DNA of 64,000 nt. Source: Hymenobacter rubidus (lineage in GTDB: Bacteria; Bacteroidota; Bacteroidia; Cytophagales; Hymenobacteraceae). The notes under the pieces were generated by a model, which saw only the letters and a list, made by a program, of their open reading frames with translations, made no database searches and had not been told where the DNA came from. The stretch's first letter is position 1. Each line of letters begins with the position of its first letter. Where the stretch lies: contig NZ_JAERQF010000005.1 of NCBI RefSeq assembly GCF_016734815.1, positions 62,001 to 126,000 of the forward strand, read 5' to 3'. Positions 43,744-52,226 of this stretch are shown here, piece by piece. A program made the translations under genes and the position numbers.

Positions 43744-45804
43744 CTACCGCGCCAACACTTTGAACTCCACGCGCCGGTTCATCTGGCGGCCGGCTTCGGT
43801 GGTGTTCGCCGTAATCGGAATGGTCCCGCCGTAGCCAGTCGCCGTCAGGCGGTCGGCGCTGATTTTGTGTTGCACGAGGTAGTCCTTGATGGCCTGGGCG
43901 CGGCGCTCACTCAGGTTCTGGTTGGCATCGGGCGGGCCCACGTTGTCGGTGTGGCCACTGACTTGCAGCTTCAGCTTGGGCGAGTCTTCCAGCAACTTGC
44001 GCACGCGGTCGAGCTCGGCCGTGCTTTCGGGGCGCAAAACGGCTTTGTCGGGGTCAAAAAACACGTTGTTCAGCACAATGTTGGAGCCCGGCTCCATCTT
44101 CTGCATCCGAATGTTTTTCACCGCTTCGGCGTAGCCCGCATCGGGCGGGCGGCTCACGTTTTCGGAGTGAAACAGGTAGGCGTCGTTGTGCAGCACCAAG
44201 GCGTAGTTGGCCCCTGCGGGCAAACTCAGCAGGTATTTGCCCGATGCCGTGGTCTGGAAGGTGTTGATGGTCTGGCCCGTGAGGTTGTCCACCACTTCTA
44301 TCGTGGCAAATACGGGCTGCATGGTGGCCACGTCCGTTACCGTGCCTTTCAGCAGCGTCACGTCGGGGGTAATAACCGGCACCGTAACCGAGGGCAGCAC
44401 CTGCCGCATGGGGCGCGGGTTGGTCGACAGCAAACGGTCTTCCTGGTTGATGGCCGGCTGTTTTTCGTCGCCCAGCAGCGTGATGCGGTAGATGTCCTTG
44501 CCGCCGAAGCCGCCCGGCCGGTTGCTGGCCAGGTAAGCAATGCGGCCCGAAGCCACCGTGACAAAAAATACGTCGTCGGAAGGCGTGTTGATGGGCCAGC
44601 CCAGGTTCTCCGGCTCGCCCCACTTGCCGTTGGCATACACCGATTTGAAGATGTCGTAGCCGCCCATTGAGTTGTGGCCTTCCGATGAGAAATACAGCGT
44701 CTTGCCATCGGACGCCATAAACACGGCCTCCTCGTTGTAAGGCGTATTGATGGACCCGCCCAGGTTCACCGGCGGCGTTTTGCCGTCAATTTCGGCCTTG
44801 TAAATGTCTTTGCCGCCCAGGCTGCCTTCGGGCTTGTCGCTTACGTAATAGATGTAGCGGCCGTCGGCTGAAAACGAAGCCGACGTTTCCTGGTACTTGG
44901 TGTTGATGTGCGAGCCCAGTTCGTGCGGCTTGCTCCAGCCGGCGGCAGTCAGGCGGGTTTCGCTCAGGTTGCCCATGTTGCCTTCGGTGTGCAGCAGCAT
45001 GCGCTGCCCGTCGGCCGAGAGGGCCACCGTCACATCGGCGCCGTTGGTGTTCACCGGCGCGTTGATGTTGCGCGACGGGCCCCAGGCCAAGCCGCCGCCC
45101 ACGGTGCTGTAAATGTCGTCGGTGTAGCCGCTGCCGCCCGGGTCCTTTTCGCCGCCCTGCGAGCCGGCCCGGCGCGAGGTGAAAAACAGCGTGGTTTCGT
45201 CGGCCGTCACCACCGGGTTGTAGTCGGCTTCGGGCGAGTTCACGGTCGGCCCCAGGTTGTCCATAAACAGGCGAGTGGGTTTGGCCATCAGCTGCATGCC
45301 GTTCTTGCACTCGGTCACCCGCCGGATTAGTTCGGGCAATGGAACATCGACGGACTGTCCCCTTCTGGGAGCTCCCACCGCCACGGGTTTGGCCTTTGTG
45401 TATTCCTTCAGGGCATCGCCCCAACGGGCACTTTGCTGGTAGGCTTGCCCCAGCACGTAGTGGTTGCGGGTGGCGGCCGGCTCCAGCTCCGCCGCCTTTT
45501 CCAGATACGGCAGGGCAGTGGCCGCGTCGCCCATGTTCAGGTAGCAGTTGCCGATGCGCAGGTTCAGCGGGCCGTTGTTGGGATTCAGCTTTTGCGCCTC
45601 CTGAAAATGGGGGAGCGCGGCCGCATAGCGCGGTGGCACCGCATTATACTCATCCTGCCCTTCTTTTATCGCCTTAAGCGCGCCCTTAAGCGCCTCTTCG
45701 TTCTGGAATCGTTGGGAGTTGAAAAGAACGTTTTGGGCCTGGGCCGTAAACAGTGCACCTGTCGCCAGCGCGCACGCGAGCAGAAAACGGGTGTAGGTAC
45801 TCAT
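43744..45804 (-). CDS. OmpA-family protein with TPR, propeller and CRD domains (PorE-like)
   Basis: 686 residues from ATG at 45804 (MSTYTRFLLACALATG), signal peptide cleaved after AQA. The order of domains is TPR-like helices (about 35-150), a PD40/WD40-like propeller (about 180-430, repeats such as GGYDIFKS and GGKDIYRI), a carboxypeptidase-regulatory-like beta domain (about 455-540; LKGTVTDVATMQPVFATIEV) and a C-terminal OmpA peptidoglycan-binding domain (VSGHTDNVGPPDANQNLSERRA). This is the architecture of PorE, a T9SS component, but similar proteins occur in several copies in Bacteroidota. Unlike PorE, no lipobox Cys is seen. It follows the TPR gene after 36 nt, likely in one operon. Confidence 0.87.
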   Translation of the reverse strand: MSTYTRFLLACALATGALFTAQAQNVLFNSQRFQNEEALKGALKAIKEGQDEYNAVPPRYAAALPHFQEAQKLNPNNGPLNLRIGNCYLNMGDAATALPYLEKAAELEPAATRNHYVLGQAYQQSARWGDALKEYTKAKPVAVGAPRRGQSVDVPLPELIRRVTECKNGMQLMAKPTRLFMDNLGPTVNSPEADYNPVVTADETTLFFTSRRAGSQGGEKDPGGSGYTDDIYSTVGGGLAWGPSRNINAPVNTNGADVTVALSADGQRMLLHTEGNMGNLSETRLTAAGWSKPHELGSHINTKYQETSASFSADGRYIYYVSDKPEGSLGGKDIYKAEIDGKTPPVNLGGSINTPYNEEAVFMASDGKTLYFSSEGHNSMGGYDIFKSVYANGKWGEPENLGWPINTPSDDVFFVTVASGRIAYLASNRPGGFGGKDIYRITLLGDEKQPAINQEDRLLSTNPRPMRQVLPSVTVPVITPDVTLLKGTVTDVATMQPVFATIEVVDNLTGQTINTFQTTASGKYLLSLPAGANYALVLHNDAYLFHSENVSRPPDAGYAEAVKNIRMQKMEPGSNIVLNNVFFDPDKAVLRPESTAELDRVRKLLEDSPKLKLQVSGHTDNVGPPDANQNLSERRAQAIKDYLVQHKISADRLTATGYGGTIPITANTTEAGRQMNRRVEFKVLAR

Positions 45805-45840
45805 CGTAAATAACACTTAATAATAGAAATGAAAGTCCGG

Positions 45841-47040
45841 CTATTGTTTGGCGGTGTCGGCCGTAGGGTCGGCGGCCGGGGCGGGCTCGGCGGGAGCACA
45901 CCCCGCAATGGCGGCGTAGCTGTTGCCCACAGCAATGCCCAGGTCGGCCGCTTTGCGCCAGTCCTTGCAGGCATCTTCGGGTTTGCGGAGCATTTCGCGG
46001 GCGTGCCCCCGGTTGAGGTAGGCCTCGGCGTATTTATCGTCCAGGGCAATGGCCTGGGTGGCATCGGCCTCCGCCTTCTCGTAGTCACGTAGCTTGAGGT
46101 AAGCAGCGGCCCGGTCATTCAGCGCCAGTGCGTAGTTGCCGTCGAGCAGCAGGGCTTGGGTGTAGTCGGTCACGGCACCCTTGTAATCCTTGTTTTCGTA
46201 GCGCGCCGCGCCACGGTTTACGAAGGCCAGCGGGTCGTCGGGCTTGATGCTGAGGTAGGTATCGTAATCCTTCAGGGCCTGGGGCAACTGGCCGGCGTGC
46301 CGCTCCGCGCCCGCCCGGTTGAGCAAGGCCGACAGCATGCCGGGCTGCAGCGTCAGGGCCGCGGTGTAGTCAATAATGGCTTCCGGGTAGTTGCCGAGCA
46401 TCTGGTTGGCACTGGCGCGGTCGTGGTAGGCGTAGGCATTCTTGCGGTCAGCCTTCACGGCCCCGTCAAAGTCATCGCGGGCGCCCTGGTACTCGCCCTT
46501 CTCAAAGCGCAGCACGCCCCGCTTGTGCCACGCCGGCCCGTACACAAAGCCCCCTTTCATGGCTTCCGAGTAGTCCTTTTCGGCTTCTTTCACATTGCCC
46601 TTGGCTTCCTGCACCAGCGCCCGCCCCAGGTAGTTGGTGTAGTTGTTGGGCTCCAGCTTCAGGGCCTCGTTGTAATCGGTCAGGGCTTGGTCGTAGTGCT
46701 TCAACTCGTAGTGCGTGGCGGCGCGCGTGCCATAAGCCGGTGCAAAGTCGGGCGCGGTTTTGATGGCCGCGCTGAAGTTGACCAGCGCCCACGCAAAGTC
46801 CTTGTTTTGGTAGCTCAAGAGGCCGGCCTGATACGACTGCTCCGCAATCTGGGTAGGGGTAAGTACGCGCGCCGAATCGGCCTGCCCCGCATCGTTGGTG
46901 TTCATGAGCGAGCTGGCCTTCGCCGGTGCTGGTACCAGCAGCGGTTTGGCAATGGTGGGCAATACTTTGGTTGGGGTCTGGGCCTGGCTCGGGAAAGCGG
47001 CAAGCAGCAGTGCCACGGATAAGAATAAATATTTTAGCAC
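45841..47040 (-). CDS. Secreted TPR-repeat protein
   Basis: 399 residues. A signal peptide (MLKYLFLSVALLLAAFPSQAQ) is followed by a 45-residue Pro/Ala-rich linker and then about eight or nine TPR units between residues 65 and 375 (for example YGTRAATHYELKHYDQALTDY and FVNRGAARYENKDYKGAV). The C-terminal tail is Ala/Pro/Asp-rich. Such repeats bind peptides or scaffold assemblies in the periplasm. It probably forms an operon with the PorE-like gene. The precise role is unknown. Confidence 0.88.
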   Translation of the reverse strand: MLKYLFLSVALLLAAFPSQAQTPTKVLPTIAKPLLVPAPAKASSLMNTNDAGQADSARVLTPTQIAEQSYQAGLLSYQNKDFAWALVNFSAAIKTAPDFAPAYGTRAATHYELKHYDQALTDYNEALKLEPNNYTNYLGRALVQEAKGNVKEAEKDYSEAMKGGFVYGPAWHKRGVLRFEKGEYQGARDDFDGAVKADRKNAYAYHDRASANQMLGNYPEAIIDYTAALTLQPGMLSALLNRAGAERHAGQLPQALKDYDTYLSIKPDDPLAFVNRGAARYENKDYKGAVTDYTQALLLDGNYALALNDRAAAYLKLRDYEKAEADATQAIALDDKYAEAYLNRGHAREMLRKPEDACKDWRKAADLGIAVGNSYAAIAGCAPAEPAPAADPTADTAKQ

Positions 47041-47082
47041 GTTTAAGGGAATATAATTAAGTAAAAGAAGACAGCCGGGAGA

Positions 47083-47090
47083 CGAAGATA
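47083..47090 (-). promoter_or_regulatory. Possible -7 box of the TPR/OmpA operon
   Basis: On the minus strand TATCTTCG, one base off TAnnTTTG, 42 nt before the ATG at 47040. The same octamer precedes recQ. Confidence 0.3.
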
Positions 47091-47243
47091 TTGAATTTAT
47101 AGTGGTTAAAAAACTAATTCATTCTATGTCTATAGCCAAATTGACTATTTGCTACGCATCCCATGGCAGCGGGGCGCCAAGCGCATTTGGATTGCCCAAT
47201 TCCGGGCTTTGGGTTTGGCCTGCTTTCCGAGCCGTAGCGTGGT

Positions 47244-47276
47244 AAAAAAAGCCCCGCCAGCGAGGGCGGAGCTTTT
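47244..47276 (-). terminator. Intrinsic terminator of recQ
   Basis: On the minus strand, AAAGCTCCGCC / GGCGGGGCTTT flanks a 6-nt loop and is followed by a run of T. It starts about 34 nt after the recQ stop. Confidence 0.85.
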
Positions 47277-47309
47277 CGTTACTGGAAAAAACGAAGAATG
47301 CGGACGGAC

Positions 47310-49517
47310 TTAGTTAGCCACTTCGCTGATGAATTTAATTCGCACCAGCCGCAGCTCTTCTTCGGTAAAGTCCTCGTCGCCCAGTTCCTGCAGGGCCACG
47401 GCGATGTTGTCGGTGCTGGCCGACATGAAGTAGTCGTAAATTTCCTCCTGGCGGTCCTCCTCTACCATCTCGTTGAGGTAGTAGTCAATGTTCAGCCGCG
47501 TGCCGGAGTAGCAGATGTGCTCAATCTCCTCCATCAACTCGGCCATCGAAATGCCTTTTGAGGAAGCAATGTCCTCCAGCATCATTTTCTTGTCGATTTG
47601 CTGGATGACGTAGATTTTAATCTTGGAGCGGTTTACGGCCGACTTCACCACCACGTCCTCGGCGGTTTCGATGTCGTTGTCCTCCACGTACTGCTTGATG
47701 GCCGCCACGAAAGGCGCCCCAAACTTCTGGGCCTTGCCCTGGCCCACGCCCGACACGTGCGTGAGGTCGTGCAGCGTGGTGGGGTAGGTGGTGGCCATCT
47801 CCTTCAGGCTCGGGTCCTGAAAGAGGACGTAGGGCGGCAGGTTTTTCTGCTTGGCTACCTGCTTGCGCAACTCTTTGAGCTGCACGAACAGGGCTTCGTC
47901 GTGCCCGGCCGCGTGCTGCACCTCTTCCTTTTCCTCGTCGGCCTTCTGCTCGGCGTCGAAGTTGTGGTCTTTGGTGAGCGTGATGGAATACGGGTTTTCA
48001 ATGAAATCAAGTCCCTTTTCGGTGATGCGCACCAGGCCCAAGCTGTCGATGTCCTTTTCCAAAAAGCCGTTCAGCAAGCACTGCCGCAGCGCCGAATGCC
48101 AGAATTGAGCGTCGCCCAGCTCCTTGCCCTGCCCATACACAGGCAGGGCGTTGTGCGCGTAGCTCTCAATGTGCGGGTTGCTCAGGCCCAGCAGCACCTG
48201 GCCAATGTGGTTGAGGTTGAAGCGGGCTTCCGTTTGCACCACGGCGCGCAGGGCCAGGCCCACGGCCGCCTCGCCCTCAAACCGCTCCTTGGGGTGCTTG
48301 CAATTGTCGCAGAAGCCGCAGTCTTTCTCCAGCACCTCGCCGAAGTAGTGCAGCAGCTGCCGCCGTCGGCACACCGAACTCTCGGCGTAGTTCGTCATCT
48401 CGGCCAGTAGCTGGTGGGCGTTGTCGCGTTCGGTCACCGGCTTGTCCTTGCTGAACTTTTCGAGCTTCAGAATGTCGTCGTAGCTGTAGAACATCAGGCA
48501 GTTGCCTTCCAGGCCGTCGCGGCCGCCGCGGCCGGTTTCTTGGTAGTAGCCCTCGATGGATTTCGGCGCATCGTAGTGCACCACGAAGCGCACGTCGGGC
48601 TTGTCGATGCCCATGCCAAAGGCAATGGTGGCCACAATCACGTCGCACTCCTCGTTGAGAAATGCGTCCTGGTTTTCGATGCGGGTGTGCTGGTCGAGGC
48701 CGGCGTGATAGGGGCGGGCGCGCACGTCATTCACGCGCAGCAGCTCGGCAATTTCTTCCACCTTTTTGCGGCTCAAGCAATAAATAATGCCCGCCTTGCC
48801 CTTGTGCTGCTTCACGTACTGAATCAGCTGCTTTTTGGTGTTGTGCTTGGCGCGTACCTCGTAGTAAAGGTTGGTGCGGTTAAAGCTGGTTTTGAAGACG
48901 TTGGCGTCGTCCATCTGCAGGTTTTTCTGGATGTCCAGCTGCACTTTGGGCGTGGCCGTGGCCGTGAGGGCGATGATGGGCACGTTGCCGCCCAGGTTGT
49001 CGATGATGCCGCGAATCTTGCGGTATTCGGGGCGGAAATCGTGGCCCCACTCCGAAATGCAGTGGGCCTCGTCGATGGCCACGAAGCTGATGGTGCTTTT
49101 CAGCAAAAACTCAATGGTGTCGTCCTTGGTCAGGCTTTCGGGGGCCACGTAGAGCAGGCGAACCTCGCCGCTCATCACGTCTTTTTTCACCCGGTTCATC
49201 TCCGTTTTGGTCAGGGTCGAATTGTACACCTGGGCATTCACCCCAAAGGCGCCCAGCTGGTCGACCTGGTTTTTCATCAGGGCGATGAGGGGCGAGATGA
49301 CAATGGCCGTGCCGGGAAGGACCAGGGCCGGCAACTGGTAGCACAAGCTTTTGCCTGCGCCCGTGGGCATGATGACGAAGGTGTTGTGCCCCGTCAGGAT
49401 GTTTTGAATAACAGCTTCTTGCGTGCCCCGAAACTGGCCGTAGCCAAATACTTTTTTCAGTGTGTGTTTCAAATCGGCAACGAGGGCCGGGGAATCTTGC
49501 AGCGCAACAGATGACAT
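47310..49517 (-). CDS. recQ: ATP-dependent DNA helicase RecQ
   Basis: 735 residues, longer than E. coli RecQ (about 610). 3'-5' helicase for recombination and fork repair. Helicase motifs: MPTGAGKSLCYQLPA (Walker A, about 49-63), DEAHCISEWGHDFRPEY (DEAH plus aromatic loop, about 145-161), ALTATATPKV, ATIAFGMGIDKPDVR and YYQETGRGGRDG. The zinc site is formed by VCRRRQLLHYF and CGFCDNC (about 385-415), followed by the winged helix (about 420-520) and an HRDC domain (about 545-620; LATTYPTT-type region). An extra acidic C-terminal domain of about 110 residues follows, as is usual in Bacteroidota. Confidence 0.96.
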   Translation of the reverse strand: MSSVALQDSPALVADLKHTLKKVFGYGQFRGTQEAVIQNILTGHNTFVIMPTGAGKSLCYQLPALVLPGTAIVISPLIALMKNQVDQLGAFGVNAQVYNSTLTKTEMNRVKKDVMSGEVRLLYVAPESLTKDDTIEFLLKSTISFVAIDEAHCISEWGHDFRPEYRKIRGIIDNLGGNVPIIALTATATPKVQLDIQKNLQMDDANVFKTSFNRTNLYYEVRAKHNTKKQLIQYVKQHKGKAGIIYCLSRKKVEEIAELLRVNDVRARPYHAGLDQHTRIENQDAFLNEECDVIVATIAFGMGIDKPDVRFVVHYDAPKSIEGYYQETGRGGRDGLEGNCLMFYSYDDILKLEKFSKDKPVTERDNAHQLLAEMTNYAESSVCRRRQLLHYFGEVLEKDCGFCDNCKHPKERFEGEAAVGLALRAVVQTEARFNLNHIGQVLLGLSNPHIESYAHNALPVYGQGKELGDAQFWHSALRQCLLNGFLEKDIDSLGLVRITEKGLDFIENPYSITLTKDHNFDAEQKADEEKEEVQHAAGHDEALFVQLKELRKQVAKQKNLPPYVLFQDPSLKEMATTYPTTLHDLTHVSGVGQGKAQKFGAPFVAAIKQYVEDNDIETAEDVVVKSAVNRSKIKIYVIQQIDKKMMLEDIASSKGISMAELMEEIEHICYSGTRLNIDYYLNEMVEEDRQEEIYDYFMSASTDNIAVALQELGDEDFTEEELRLVRIKFISEVAN

Positions 49518-49859
49518 AGGAAGAAAGCTCGGTGGGGGCGCGTGGACGCACGGTTGTTAACGAAGATAAGCAATAGTCAATATTTCTGTCACAAAAAGTG
49601 GCTTTTTTTGTGAATTGTGGAAAACAATTTAGTCATGCGAAATACTGGTAATTCAACCTTTTAGAAAGGTAGATTCCGCGCTGGAAAATCCCGGGATTTT
49701 TAGCACTGTTGTTACGCCGTGATGAGTTGGCCCGCGGCGCAGGCGCGTGCCAAGGCTGCCATGCGCTGCCTTAGGGTGTGCGGCGTGCGTGTCCGGGCGG
49801 TTGGCGGCGGCGCTAAGCTTCTTTCCCCCAATTTTGCATTTTCCACTCAGCCCTAGCCC
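49518..49859. other. Divergent promoter region, recQ / kdsD
   Basis: 342 nt between divergent genes, no gene seen. For recQ, TATCTTCG (49561-49568, minus) has a TTTTTG 23 nt further upstream. For kdsD, CAATTTTG near 49831 resembles a -7 box about 23 nt before the ATG. Confidence 0.4.
49561..49568 (-). promoter_or_regulatory. Possible -7 box of recQ
   Basis: TATCTTCG on the minus strand, 44 nt upstream of the ATG, with TTTTTG at 49592-49597 as a candidate -33 element (23-nt spacer). Confidence 0.35.
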
Positions 49860-50882
49860 ATGCCCGTTTCCGTCCACTCTGATAAGTTGCCTGCTGCTTC
49901 CGGCTCAGCCCCCGTGGAAATTGACGTGCTGGCCGTGGCCCGCCAGGTGCTGCACGAAGAAGCCGGTGCGCTCAATGACGTAGCCAAGGCGCTATCGGCT
50001 ACCCCCGACTTTGTGAATTGCGTGCAGGCCATTCTGCAACTGAAGGGCCGCGTGGTGGTCACCGGCATCGGCAAAAGCGCCCACATTGCGGGCAAAATCG
50101 TGGCCACGCTCAACAGCACCGGCACGCCCGCCCTGTTCATGCATGCCGCCGATGCCATTCACGGCGACCTGGGCATGATTCAGCCCGAGGATTTTGTGGT
50201 GGCCATCAGCAAAAGCGGCGACACCCCCGAAATCAAGGTGCTGGTGCCGCTGCTGCGCCGCAAGGGCGTGCCCTTGGCCGCCCTGGTCAGCAACGCCGAC
50301 TCCTACCTGGGCCAGCAGGCTACCTACATTTTGCACGCGCCGGTGCAAAAAGAAGCCTGCCCCAACAACCTGGCACCCACCACCAGCACCACCGCCGCCC
50401 TGGCCTTGGGCGATGCCCTGGCGGTGTGCCTGCTGGAGTGTCGCCAGTTCACCGCCGCCGACTTTGCCCGGCTGCACCCCGGCGGCACCCTCGGCAAGCG
50501 CCTCTACCTGAAAGTGGGCGACCTGAGCCGCCAAAACCAGCGCCCGCAGGTGAGCGAAGATGCGCCGCTGCGCGAAGTGCTGCTCGAAATATCGGGCAAG
50601 CGCCTGGGGGCCACGGCCGTGCTTGGCCCGGCCGGGCGGCTCGCCGGCATTATCACCGACGGCGACCTGCGCCGCATGCTGGGCAGCTTTTCCGACCTCG
50701 AAAACCTGAAAGCCCGCGACATTCTGACGCCGCGCCCCGCCACCATCGACATCGATGATTTCGCGGCCGAAGCCTTGGTGCGGATGCAGCAGCGCAACAT
50801 TACGCAACTGGTGGTGCTGGAAAACGAGCAGTTCGCCGGTTTTATTCACCTGCACGACTTGCTGCGCGAGGGCTTGGTGTAG
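49860..50882 (+). CDS. kdsD: D-arabinose 5-phosphate isomerase (KpsF/GutQ family)
   Basis: 340 residues, typical for KdsD. It interconverts D-ribulose 5-phosphate and D-arabinose 5-phosphate, the first step towards Kdo of lipopolysaccharide. The SIS domain (about 40-180) holds VVTGIGKSAHIAGKIVATLN, HAADAIHGDLGM and ISKSGDTPEIK; TSTTAALALGDALAVCLL and FARLHPGGTLGKRLY close it. Two CBS domains (about 205-340; LGATAVLGPAGRLAGIITDG and NITQLVVLENEQFAG) complete the protein. The guanylyltransferase gene follows after 47 nt, so both may be co-expressed for envelope sugar synthesis. Confidence 0.94.
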   Translation: MPVSVHSDKLPAASGSAPVEIDVLAVARQVLHEEAGALNDVAKALSATPDFVNCVQAILQLKGRVVVTGIGKSAHIAGKIVATLNSTGTPALFMHAADAIHGDLGMIQPEDFVVAISKSGDTPEIKVLVPLLRRKGVPLAALVSNADSYLGQQATYILHAPVQKEACPNNLAPTTSTTAALALGDALAVCLLECRQFTAADFARLHPGGTLGKRLYLKVGDLSRQNQRPQVSEDAPLREVLLEISGKRLGATAVLGPAGRLAGIITDGDLRRMLGSFSDLENLKARDILTPRPATIDIDDFAAEALVRMQQRNITQLVVLENEQFAGFIHLHDLLREGLV

Positions 50883-50929
50883 GCCCAGGGCCGGCTTGGC
50901 GGCTGGTTCTGTTTTACCTTTGCTATCGA

Positions 50930-52012
50930 ATGAATTCCACCTACCTCATCGTCATGGCCGGCGGCATTGGCAGCCGGTTCTGGCCGTTTAGCCGCACCCA
51001 CCACCCCAAGCAGTTTCACGACGTCATGGGCGTGGGCCGCTCCATGCTGCAACTGGCCGTTGACCGCTTCACCGGCGTGTGCCCGTCCGAAAACGTGTTT
51101 GTCGTCACCAACCGCGACTACATGGGCCTGGTGCAGGAGCACCTGCCGCACCTGCCCGCCGACCAGATTCTGGGCGAGCCCATCGGACGAAACACGGCTC
51201 CCTGCATTGCCTACGCCAGCTATCGCATTGCCCAGCGCGACCCGCAGGCCACCATCATCGTGACACCGGCCGACCATGCGGTGATGCGCGAAGAAGAGTT
51301 CCGCCGCCTCATTCGCATGGCCATCGAAGCGGCCCGTGCCAACGATGTGCTCATCACCCTCGGCATCCAGCCTTCGCGCCCCGATACAGGCTATGGCTAC
51401 ATCCAATACCTCGACAACCAAAGCTTGCCCGGCGGCGAGCTACACAAGGTGAAAACCTTCACCGAAAAGCCGAATCTGGAACTGGCGCGCATGTTTGTGG
51501 ACAGCGGCGACTTTCTTTGGAATTCCGGCCTGTTCGTATGGCGGGCTGATGTAATTCTCGCGGCTTTCCACCACTACCTTAGCGACATTGCCGAAGTGTT
51601 CGACGAAGGAGCAGCCCTGCTGGGAACCGCCCAGGAAGAGGAGTTCATCAGCCAGGCCTATTCCCGCTGCCGCAACATCAGCATCGATTACGGCGTGATG
51701 GAAAAGGCCGATAACGTGTACGTCCTGCCCGCCGACTTTGGCTGGAGCGACGTGGGCACCTGGGATTCGCTGCACCGCATCGGCCAGCACGACGAGCACG
51801 ACAACATGGTGAGCGGCAACGTGCTGCTCTACGACACCACCGGCTGCGTCATCAAAACGCCTTCGGAGCGCCTCGTGGTAGTTCAGGGCTTAGAGGACTA
51901 TATTGTGGCCGAGTACGACAACGTGTTGCTCATCTGCAAGCGCAGCGAGGAGCAGCGCGTGAAGGAGTTTGTGGCCGATGTGAAGGCCAAGAAGGGGAGC
52001 GGTTACAACTAA
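50930..52012 (+). CDS. Mannose-1-phosphate guanylyltransferase
   Basis: 360 residues, the length of the single-domain enzyme (no fused isomerase). It makes GDP-mannose from mannose 1-phosphate and GTP. The nucleotide-binding signature is VMAGGIGSRFWPFSRTHHPK (about residues 8-27), followed by NTAPCIAYASYRI, VTPADHAV and TFTEKPNLELA (EKP catalytic motif, about 181-183), with GYGYIQY before it. The C-terminal part is a left-handed beta-helix-like tail. It supplies mannose or fucose precursors for surface polysaccharide, in line with kdsD upstream. Confidence 0.94.
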   Translation: MNSTYLIVMAGGIGSRFWPFSRTHHPKQFHDVMGVGRSMLQLAVDRFTGVCPSENVFVVTNRDYMGLVQEHLPHLPADQILGEPIGRNTAPCIAYASYRIAQRDPQATIIVTPADHAVMREEEFRRLIRMAIEAARANDVLITLGIQPSRPDTGYGYIQYLDNQSLPGGELHKVKTFTEKPNLELARMFVDSGDFLWNSGLFVWRADVILAAFHHYLSDIAEVFDEGAALLGTAQEEEFISQAYSRCRNISIDYGVMEKADNVYVLPADFGWSDVGTWDSLHRIGQHDEHDNMVSGNVLLYDTTGCVIKTPSERLVVVQGLEDYIVAEYDNVLLICKRSEEQRVKEFVADVKAKKGSGYN

Positions 52013-52077
52013 TCGTAATGTCTGTCATTGGGTGCGGAGTGCGGCAATCCGCTCTGTCGACGCCAGTTAAACTATTA

Positions 52078-52122
52078 AAACCAAAAGCCCCGGCACTCGC
52101 AGTGCCGGGGCTTTTGGTTTTG
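52078..52122. terminator. Strong bidirectional terminator
   Basis: CAAAAGCCCCGGCACT, a 3-nt loop and AGTGCCGGGGCTTTTG form a near-perfect stem. A-tracts and T-tracts on both sides allow use by both convergent genes (guanylyltransferase and rlmB). Confidence 0.9.
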
Positions 52123-52128
52123 AACTTC

Positions 52129-52213
52129 GTCATCCTGAGCACAACGAAGGACCTTATCACGAATAGAGGATTTGCTCTACGGTGATAAGGTCCTTCGCTG
52201 CGCTCAGGATGAC
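52129..52213. repeat. REP-like doublet, TCCT/AGGA variant
   Basis: 85 bp. The arms GTCATCCTGAGC... and its complement are nearly perfect. The arm hairpin is TCCT...AGGA. It lies between convergent genes just after a terminator. Confidence 0.85.
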
Positions 52214-52226
52214 AACTGCCTGTAAA

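Noticed and set aside
52129..52213. Interpretation of the repeat doublet as the terminator of the neighbouring genes
   Set aside because: A strong terminator is already present at 52078-52122, and the doublet has no T-tract.
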